Positions 54,201 through 64,000 of a stretch of DNA of 64,000 nucleotides are shown here, piece by piece (position 1 is the stretch's first letter; every line of letters starts with the position of its first letter). Where the stretch lies: contig NC_060955.1 of the NCBI RefSeq assembly GCF_910589235.1, forward strand, positions 13,784,837 to 13,848,836, given 5' to 3'. Made by a program: the position numbers and the translations under genes. The notes under the pieces were generated by a model. It saw only the letters and a list, made by a program, of their open reading frames with translations. It was not told where the DNA came from and did no database searches. This DNA is from Vespa crabro. Lineage: Eukaryota; Arthropoda; Insecta; Hymenoptera; Vespidae.

Positions 54201-57200
54201 ATCAATTCGGACATTGTATTTCTGAAGATCAAACATCTATTTAATCTTGGAATCGACGTTTTAACCTTGTTTCATATCGTATATACAATTTTTCGTTCAT
54301 AATGGCGTACCATCGTAATACGAAATATTGAAATCTCATTCAAATTCAATGAGTTTATATTCTCTCGACGCAGAATAAAGAATATAACATGAATGTAACG
54401 TTTTTACTATGTTTAAAAACGCGTTATTATATGATAATTATCGAAAAACGTGTTCGACATACGCGAATTTCGGTATATACGAAGTTAAAATCGTGAAACC
54501 TTTAATAATACTCGTGCCCCAGTTTGAAGAAAGTTACCAGTCGATTCAGAACATTGCATTTCATAAGATCAAACATCTATTTTATCTTTGGAATTGACGT
54601 TTTAATCTTGTTTCACATCGTATATACGATTTTTCGCTCATATAAGCGTATCGTCGAAAAACGAAATGTTGAAATCTCGTTCAATTTCATTGATTTTATA
54701 TTCTATCGATGCAGAGCAAAGAATATAACAAGAATATGACGTTTTTACTATGTTTAAATACGCGTTCACATATGATAATTATCGAAAAACGTAATCGGCA
54801 TACGCGAATTTCAGTATATGCGAAGTTAAAATCGAGAAATCTTTAATAATACTCATGCCACAGTTTGAAAAATATTACCAATCGAATCAGAACATTGCAT
54901 TTCATAAGATCAAACATCTATTTTATTTTGGAATCGTCGTTATAACCTTGTTTCATATGTTATATACGATTATTAGCTCATAAAGAAGTATCGTCGAAAA
55001 GCGAAATTTGAATTCTCAACAAATTTCAATGCATTTATATTCTATCGACGCAGAATTCATATTGGAACAAGAATATAAGTTTGTAGCTATGTGTAAATAC
55101 GAGTTTCAACATGAATATTGTCGAAAAATAAGATCGACACATGCGAATTTCGAGAATTGCGGAGATGAAATCGTGAAAACATTGAAATTACTTGTTCCAC
55201 CGTTTGAAAAATGTCACCAATCAATTCGGACATTGTATTTCTGAAGATCAAACATCTATTTAATCTTGGAATCGACGTTTTAACCTTGTTTCATATCGTA
55301 TATACAATTTTTCGTTCATAATGGCGTACCATCGTAATACGAAATATTGAAATCTCATTCAAATTCAATGAGTTTATATTCTCTCGACGCAGAATAAAGA
55401 ATATAACATGAATGTAACGTTTTTACTATGTTTAAAAACGCGTTATTATATGATAATTATCGAAAAACGTGTTCGACATACGCGAATTTCGGTATATACG
55501 AATTTAAAATCGTGAAACCTTTAATAATACTCGTGCCCCAGTTTGAAGAAAGTTACCAGTCGATTCAGAACATTGCATTTCATAAGATCAAACATCTATT
55601 TTATCTTTGGAATTGACGTTTTAATCTTGTTTCACATCGTATATACGATTTTTCGCTCATATAAGCGTATCGTCGAAAAACGAAATGTTGAAATCTCGTT
55701 CAATTTCATTGATTTTATATTCTATCGATGCAGAGCAAAGAATATAACAAGAATATGACGTTTTTACTATGTTTAAATACGCGTTCACATATGATAATTA
55801 TCGAAAAACGTAATCGGCTTACGCGAATTTCAGTATATGCGAAGTTAAAATCGAGAAATCTTTAATAATACTCATGCCACAGTTTGAAAAATATTACCAA
55901 TCGAATCAGAACATTGCATTTCATAAGATCAAACATCTATTTTATTTTGGAATCGTCGTTATAACCTTGTTTCATATGTTATATACGATTATTAGCTCAT
56001 AAAGAAGTATCGTCGAAAAGCGAAATTTGAATTCTCAACAAATTTCAATGCATTTATATTCTATCGACGCAGAATTCATATTGGAACAAGAATATAAGTT
56101 TGTAGCTATGTGTAAATACGAGTTTCAACATGAATATTGTCGAAAAATAAGATCGACACATGCGAATTTCGAGAATTGCGGAGATGAAATCGTGAAAACA
56201 TTGAAATTACTTGTTCCACCGTTTGAAAAATGTCACCAATCAATTCGGACATTGTATTTCTGAAGATCAAACATCTATTTAATCTTGGAATCGACGTTTT
56301 AACCTTGTTTCACATCGTATATACAATTTTTCGTTCATAATGGCGTACCATCGTAATACGAAATATTGAAATCTCATTCAAATTCAATGAGTTTATATTC
56401 TCTCGACGCAGAATAAAGAATATAACATGAATGTAACGTTTTTACTATGTTTAAAAACGCGTTATTATATGATAATTATCGAAAAACGTGTTCGACATAC
56501 GCGAATTTCGGTATATACGAATTTAAAATCGTGAAACCTTTAATAATACTCGTGCCCCAGTTTGAAGAAAGTTACCAGTCGATTCAGAACATTGCATTTC
56601 ATAAGATCAAACATCTATTTTATCTTTGGAATTGACGTTTTAATCTTGTTTCACATCGTATATACGATTTTTCGCTCATATAAGCGTATCGTCGAAAAAC
56701 GAAATGTTGAAATCTCGTTCAATTTCATTGATTTTATATTCTATCGATGCAGAGCAAAGAATATAACAAGAATATGACGTTTTTACTATGTTTAAATACG
56801 CGTTCACATATGATAATTATCGAAAAACGTAATCGGCATACGCGAATTTCAGTATATGCGAAGTTAAAATCGAGAAATCTTTAATAATACTCATGCCACA
56901 GTTTGAAAAATATTACCAATCGAATCAGAACATTGCATTTCATAAGATCAAACATCTATTTTATTTTGGAATCGTCGTTATAACATTGTTTCATATGTTA
57001 TATACGATTATTAGCTCATAAAGAAGTATCGTCGAAAAGCGAAATTTGAATTCTCAACAAATTTCAATGCATTTATATTCTATCGACGCAGAATTCATAT
57101 TGGAACAAGAATATAAGTTTGTAGCTATGTGTAAATACGAGTTTCAACATGAATATTGTCGAAAAATAAGATCGACACATGCGAATTTCGAGAATTGCGG

Positions 57201-60200
57201 AGATGAAATCGTGAAAACATTGAAATTACTTGTTCCACCGTTTGAAAAATGTCACCAATCAATTCGGACATTGTATTTCTGAAGATCAAACATCTATTTA
57301 ATCTTGGAATCGACGTTTTAACCTTGTTTCATATCGTATATACAATTTTTCGTTCATAATGGCGTACCATAGTAATACGAAATATTGAAATCTCATTCAA
57401 ATTCAATGAGTTTATATTCTCTCGACGCAGAATAAAGAATATAACATGAATGTAACGTTTTTACTATGTTTAAAAACGCGTTATTATATGATAATTATCG
57501 AAAAACGTGTTCGACATACGCGAATTTCGGTATATACGAAGTTAAAATCGTGAAACCTTTAATAATACTCGTGCCCCAGTTTGAAGAAAGTTACCAGTCG
57601 ATTCAGAACATTGCATTTCATAAGATCAAACATCTATTTTATCTTTGGAATTGACGTTTTAACCTTGTTTCACATCGTATGTACGATTTTTCGCTCATAT
57701 AAGCGTATCGTCGAAAAACGAAATGTTGAAATCTCGTTCAATTTCATTGATTTTATATTCTATCGATGCAGAGCAAAGAATATAACAAGAATATGACGTT
57801 TTTACTATGTTTAAATACGCGTTCACATATGATAATTATCGAAAAACGTAATCGGCATACGCGAATTTCAGTATATGCGAAGTTAAAATCGAGAAATCTT
57901 TAATAATACTCATGCCACAGTTTGAAAAATATTACCAATCGAATCAGAACATTGCATTTCATAAGATCAAACATCTATTTTATTTTGGAATCGTCGTTAT
58001 AACCTTGTTTCATATGTTATATACGATTATTAGCTCATAAAGAAGTATCGTCGAAAAGCGAAATTTGAATTCTCAACAAATTTCAATGCATTTATATTCT
58101 ATCGACGCAGAATTCATATTGGAACAAGAATATAAGTTTGTAGCTATGTGTAAATACGAGTTTCAACATGAATATTGTCGAAAAATAAGATCGACACATG
58201 CGAATTTCGAGAATTGCGGAGATGAAATCGTGAAAACATTGAAATTACTTGTTCCACCGTTTGAAAAATGTCACCAATCAATTCGGACATTGTATTTCTG
58301 AAGATCAAACATCTATTTAATCTTGGAATCGACGTTTTAACCTTGTTTCATATCGTATATACAATTTTTCGTTCATAATGGCGTACCATAGTAATACGAA
58401 ATATTGAAATCTCATTCAAATTCAATGAGTTTATATTCTCTCGACGCAGAATAAAGAATATAACATGAATGTAACGTTTTTACTATGTTTAAAAACGCGT
58501 TATTATATGATAATTATCGAAAAACGTGTTCGACATACGCGAATTTCGGTATATACGAAGTTAAAATCGTGAAACCTTTAATAATACTCGTGCCCCAGTT
58601 TGAAGAAAGTTACCAGTCGATTCAGAACATTGCATTTCATAAGATCAAACATCTATTTTATCTTTGGAATTGACGTTTTAACCTTGTTTCACATCGTATG
58701 TACGATTTTTCGCTCATATAAGCGTATCGTCGAAAAACGAAATGTTGAAATCTCGTTCAATTTCATTGATTTTATATTCTATCGATGCAGAGCAAAGAAT
58801 ATAACAAGAATATGACGTTTTTACTATGTTTAAATACGCGTTCACATATGATAATTATCGAAAAACTTAATCGGCATACGCGAATTTCAGTATATGCGAA
58901 GTTAAAATCGAGAAATCTTTAATAATACTCATGCCACAGTTTGAAAAATATTACCAATCGAATCAGAACATTGCATTTCATAAGATCAAACATCTATTTT
59001 ATTTTGGAATCGTCGTTATAACATTGTTTCATATGTTATATACGATTATTAGCTCATAAAGAAGTATCGTCGAAAAGCGAAATTTGAATTCTCAACAAAT
59101 TTCAATGCATTTATATTCTATCGACGCAGAATTCATATTGGAACAAGAATATAAGTTTGTAGCTATGTGTAAATACGAGTTTCAACATGAATATTGTCGA
59201 AAAATAAGATCGACGCATGCGAATTTCGAGAATTGCGGAGATGAAATCGTGAAAACATTGAAATTACATGTTCCACCGTTTGAAAAATGTCACCAATCAA
59301 TTCGGACATTGTATTTCTGAAGATCAAACATCTATTTAATCTTGGAATCGACGTTTTAACCTTGTTTCATATCGTATATACAATTTTTCGTTCATAATGG
59401 CGTACCATCGTAATACGAAATATTGAAATCTCATTCAAATTCAATGAGTTTATATTCTCTCGACGCAGAATAAAGAATATAACATGAATGTAACGTTTTT
59501 ACTATGTTTAAAAACGCGTTATTATATAAATAATTATCGAAAAACGTGTTCGACATACGCGAATTTCGGTATATACGAATTTAAAATCGTGAAACCTTTA
59601 ATAATACTCGTGCCCCAGTTTGAAGAAAGTTACCAGTCGATTCAGAACATTGCATTTCATAAGATCAAACATCTATTTTATCTTTGGAATTGACGTTTTA
59701 ATCTTGTTTCACATCGTATATACGATTTTTCGCTCATATAAGCGTATCGTCGAAAAACGAAATGTTGAAATCTCGTTCAATTTCATTGATTTTATATTCT
59801 ATCGATGCAGAGCAAAGAATATAACAAGAATATGACGTTTTTACTATGTTTAAATACGCGTTCACATATGATAATTATCGAAAAACGTAATCGGCATACG
59901 CGAATTTCAGTATATGCGAAGTTAAAATCGAGAAATCTTTAATAATACTCATGCCACAGTTTGAAAAATATTACCAATCGAATCAGAACATTGCATTTCA
60001 TAAGATCAAACATCTATTTTATTTTGGAATCGTCGTTATAACCTTGTTTCATATGTTATATACGATTATTAGCTCATAAAGAAGTATCGTCGAAAAGCGA
60101 AATTTGAATTCTCAACAAATTTCAATGCATTTATATTCTATCGACGCAGAATTCATATTGGAACAAGAATATAAGTTTGTAGCTATGTGTAAATACGAGT

Positions 60201-63200
60201 TTCAACATGAATATTGTCGAAAAATAAGATCGACACATGCGAATTTCGAGAATTGCGGAGATGAAATCGTGAAAACATTGAAATTACTTGTTCCACCGTT
60301 TGAAAAATGTCACCAATCAATTCGGACATTGTATTTCTGAAGATCAAACATCTATTTAATCTTGGAATCGACGTTTTAACCTTGTTTCATATCGTATATA
60401 CAATTTTTCGTTCATAATGGCGTACCATCGTAATACGAAATATTGAAATCTCATTCAAATTCAATGAGTTTATATTCTCTCGACGCAGAATAAAGAATAT
60501 AACATGAATGTAACGTTTTTACTATGTTTAAAAACGCGTTATTATATGATAATTATCGAAAAACGTGTTCGACATACGCGAATTTCGGTATATACGAAGT
60601 TAAAATCGTGAAACCTTTAATAATACTCGTGCCCCAGTTTGAAGAAAGTTACCAGTCGATTCAGAACATTGCATTTCATAAGATCAAACATCTATTTTAT
60701 CTTTGGAATTGACGTTTTAACCTTGTTTCACATCGTATATACGATTTTTCGCTCATATAAGCGTATCGTCGAAAAACGAAATGTTGAAATCTCGTTCAAT
60801 TTCATTGATTTTATATTCTATCGATGCAGAGCAAAGAATATAACAAGAATATGACGTTTTTACTATGTTTAAATACGCGTTCACATATGATAATTATCGA
60901 AAAACTTAATCGGCATACGCGAATTTCAGTATATGCGAAGTTAAAATCGAGAAATCTTTAATAATACTCATGCCACAGTTTGAAAAATATTACCAATCGA
61001 ATCAGAACATTGCATTTCATAAGATCAAACATCTATTTTATTTTGGAATCGTCGTTATAACATTGTTTCATATGTTATATACGATTATTAGCTCATAAAG
61101 AAGTATCGTCGAAAAGCGAAATTTGAATTCTCAACAAATTTCAATGCATTTATATTCTATCGACGCAGAATTCATATTGGAACAAGAATATAAGTTTGTA
61201 GCTATGTGTAAATACGAGTTTCAACATGAATATTGTCGAAAAATAAGATCGACACATGCGAATTTCGAGAATTGCGGAGATGAAATCGTGAAAACATTGA
61301 AATTACTTGTTCCACCGTTTGAAAAATGTCACCAATCAATTCGGACATTGTATTTCTGAAGATCAAACATCTATTTAATCTTGGAATCGACGTTTTAACC
61401 TTGTTTCATATCGTATATACAATTTTTCGTTCATAATGGCGTACCATAGTAATACGAAATATTGAAATCTCATTCAAATTCAATGAGTTTATATTCTCTC
61501 GACGCAGAATAAAGAATATAACATGAATGTAACGTTTTTACTATGTTTAAAAACGCGTTATTATATGATAATTATCGAAAAACGTGTTCGACATACGCGA
61601 ATTTCGGTATATACGAAGTTAAAATCGTGAAACCTTTAATAATACTTGTGCCCCAGTTTGAAGAAAGTTACCAGTCGATTCAGAACATTGCATTTCATAA
61701 GATCAAACATCTATTTTATCTCTGGAATTGACGTTTTAACCTTGTTTCACATCGTATATACGATTTTTCGCTCATATAAGCGTATCGTCGAAAAACGAAA
61801 TGTTGAAATCTCGTTCAATTTCATTGATTTTATATTCTATCGATGCAGAGCAAAGAATATAACAAGAATATGACGTTTTTACTATGTTTAAATACGCGTT
61901 CACATATGATAATTATCGAAAAACTTAATCGGCATACGCGAATTTCAGTATATGCGAAGTTAAAATCGAGAAATCTTTAATAATACTCATGCCACAGTTT
62001 GAAAAATATTACCAATCGAATCAGAACATTGCATTTAATAAGATCAAACATCTATTTTATTTTGGAATCGTCGTTATAACCTTGTTTCATATGTTATATA
62101 CGATTATTAGCTCATAAAGAAGTATAGTCGAAAAGCGAAATTTGAATTCTCAACAAATTTCAATGCATTTATATTCTATCGACGCAGAATTCATATTGGA
62201 ACAAGAATATAAGTTTGTAGCTATGTGTAAATACGAGTTTCAACATGAATATTGTCGAAAAATAAGATCGACACATGCGAATTTCGAGAATTGCGGAGAT
62301 GAAATCGTGAAAACATTGAAATTACTTGTTCCACCGTTTGAAAAATGTCACCAATCAATTCGGACATTGTATTTCTGAAGATCAAACATCTATTTAATCT
62401 TGGAATCGACGTTTTAACCTTGTTTCATATCGTATATACAATTTTTCGTTCATAATGGCGTACCATCGTAATACGAAATATTGAAATCTCATTCAAATTC
62501 AATGAGTTTATATTCTCTCGACGCAGAATAAAGAATATAACATGAATGTAACGTTTTTACTATGTTTAAAAACGCGTTATTATATGATAATTATCGAAAA
62601 ACGTGTTCGACATACGCGAATTTCGGTATATACGAATTTAAAATCGTGAAACCTTTAATAATACTCGTGCCCCAGTTTGAAGAAAGTTACCAGTCGATTC
62701 AGAACATTGCATTTCATAAGATCAAACATCTATTTTATCTTTGGAATTGACGTTTTAATCTTGTTTCACATCGTATATACGATTTTTCGCTCATATAAGC
62801 GTATCGTCGAAAAACGAAATGTTGAAATCTCGTTCAATTTCATTGATTTTATATTCTATCGATGCAGAGCAAAGAATATAACAAGAATATGACGTTTTTA
62901 CTATGTTTAAATACGCGTTCACATATGATAATTATCGAAAAACGTAATCGGCATACGCGAATTTCAGTATATGCGAAGTTAAAATCGAGAAATCTTTAAT
63001 AATACTCATGCCACAGTTTGAAAAATATTACCAATCGAATCAGAACATTGCATTTCATAAGATCAAACATCTATTTTATTTTGGAATCGTCGTTATAACC
63101 TTGTTTCATATGTTATATACGATTATTAGCTCATAAAGAAGTATCGTCGAAAAGCGAAATTTGAATTCTCAACAAATTTCAATGCATTTATATTCTATCG

Positions 63201-63580
63201 ACGCAGAATTCATATTGGAACAAGAATATAAGTTTGTAGCTATGTGTAAATACGAGTTTCAACATGAATATTGTCGAAAAATAAGATCGACACATGCGAA
63301 TTTCGAGAATTGCGGAGATGAAATCGTGAAAACATTGAAATTACTTGTTCCACCGTTTGAAAAATGTCACCAATCAATTCGGACATTGTATTTCTGAAGA
63401 TCAAACATCTATTTAATCTTGGAATCGACGTTTTAACCTTGTTTCATATCGTATATACAATTTTTCGTTCATAATGGCGTACCATCGTAATACGAAATAT
63501 TGAAATCTCATTCAAATTCAATGAGTTTATATTCTCTCGACGCAGAATAAAGAATATAACATGAATGTAACGTTTTTACT
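48295..63580 (+). repeat. Homogeneous run of fifteen 3-mer HORs A-D-E (1019 bp)
   Basis: Units start at 48295, 49314, 50333, 51352, 52371, 53390, 54409, 55428, 56447, 57466, 58485, 59504, 60524, 61543 and 62562. All are 1019 bp except 59504 (1020 bp), where ATATGATAATT became ATATAAATAATT near 59526. All have D1/E1 alleles. Two A subtypes alternate irregularly: one with CGAATTTAAAATCG and TTTTAATCTTG, the other with CGAAGTTAAAATCG and TTTTAACCTTG, with some mixed copies. Units differ from each other at only a handful of positions. Confidence 0.95.
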
Positions 63581-64000
63581 ATGTTTAAAAACGCGTTATT
63601 ATATGATAATTATCGAAAAACGTGTTCGACATACGCGAATTTCGGTATATACGAATTTAAAATCGTGAAACCTTTAATAATACTCGTGCCCCAGTTTGAA
63701 GAAAGTTACCAGTCGATTCAGAACATTGCATTTCATAAGATCAAACATCTATTTTATCTTTGGAATTGACGTTTTAACCTTGTTTCACATCGTATATACG
63801 ATTTTTCGCTCATATAAGCGTATCGTCGAAAAACGAAATGTTGAAATCTCGTTCAATTTCATTGATTTTATATTCTATCGATGCAGAGCAAAGAATATAA
63901 CAAGAATATGACGTTTTTACTATGTTTAAATACGCGTTCACATATGATAATTATCGAAAAACTTAATCGGCATACGCGAATTTCAGTATATGCGAAGTTA
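63581..64000 (+). repeat. Partial 3-mer HOR at right window edge
   Basis: Complete A (63581-63921) and the first 79 bases of D. A has CGAATTTAAAATCG but TTTTAACCTTG, so it is a mixed subtype. The array continues beyond the window. Confidence 0.93.

Larger units (their letters stand above)
1..64000 (+). repeat. Satellite DNA array, ~340-bp monomer with higher-order repeats
   Basis: The entire window consists of head-to-tail monomers of 338-342 bp. Monomer starts can be followed by the recurring ATGTTTAAA/ATGTGTAAA element and the following GATAATTATC palindrome. No inversion, unique spacer, mobile element insertion or microsatellite tract interrupts the array. Monomers form types A-F that recur in fixed order as 3-, 4-, 5-, 8- and 10-mer higher-order repeats. 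Such size, AT-richness and HOR organisation are typical of eukaryotic centromeric or pericentromeric satellites, but no centromere protein data are available here. I do not recognise the family by name. Confidence 0.97.

Noticed and set aside
1..64000. CRISPR array
   Set aside because: Repeats are about 340 bp and directly abutting, with no short repeats separated by unique spacers.
1..64000. Transposon or LTR-derived tandem repeat
   Set aside because: No terminal repeats, target-site duplications, transposase or reverse transcriptase remnants, or poly-A tails could be seen. An origin from a transposable element cannot be excluded without a database search.
1..64000. Telomeric or subtelomeric repeat
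   Set aside because: No tandem TTAGG, TTAGGG or similar short repeat anywhere in the window.
1..64000. rDNA spacer or tRNA/rRNA genes
   Set aside because: No rRNA or tRNA-like conserved blocks were recognised in any monomer type; every base is accounted for by the satellite.
1..64000. Promoters or terminators, suggested by TATA-like stretches and T-runs
   Set aside because: TATATA and TTTTT strings are expected in DNA of about 31% G+C and recur in every monomer with no linked gene.

Overview
The whole 64 kb window is a single uninterrupted tandem satellite array. I find no gene, RNA gene, transposon or unique sequence. The basic monomer is 338-342 bp, all copies lie head-to-tail in the same orientation, and about 188 copies fill the window. 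The array runs off both ends: the window opens about 26 bases into an E-type monomer and closes inside a D-type monomer. A hand count of one monomer (12215-12555) gives about 31% G+C and 23 CpG where about 8.4 are expected. A long AT-rich, CpG-rich array of about 340-bp monomers points to a eukaryotic centromeric or pericentromeric region, most plausibly of an invertebrate (possibly an insect) with little CpG decay. I do not recognise the satellite family and cannot name the species.

Monomers fall into diverged types, called here A, B, C, D, E and F, plus A' (an A-like start with a different body). They are ordered into higher-order repeats (HORs). The main HORs are a 3-mer A-D-E (1019 bp), a 5-mer A-B-C-D-E (1703 bp) and a 4-mer A'-F-D-E (1359 bp). 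Every HOR ends in D-E (D or D-like), so size differences come from what sits between A and D. By eye, types differ by roughly 15-30%, while equivalent positions in different HOR copies are about 98-99.9% identical.

Layout. 1-6434: a diverged 10-monomer, 3400-bp HOR, one copy complete and a second shortened by two monomers. 6435-25131: a mosaic of 3-, 4- and 5-mers with shuffled, duplicated and hybrid units. 25132-31259: mainly 5-mers plus a 3-mer. 31260-46935: 5-mers carrying a distinctive D-E variant, including two adjacent 6135-bp (18-monomer) blocks that are almost identical. 46936-48294: one 4-mer. 48295-64000: a homogeneous run of fifteen 1019-bp 3-mers plus part of a sixteenth. This fits layered expansion, with the youngest and most homogeneous domain at the right.

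Several short dyads recur at fixed monomer positions: GATAATTATC, the 14-bp palindrome ATCGTATATACGAT, CGCT-N6-AGCG, and a hairpin implemented differently in D than in the other types. There is also a TTCG-N7-CG element with partial resemblance to the CENP-B box. Short open frames recur in every HOR, but they follow from sequence identity and look non-coding.
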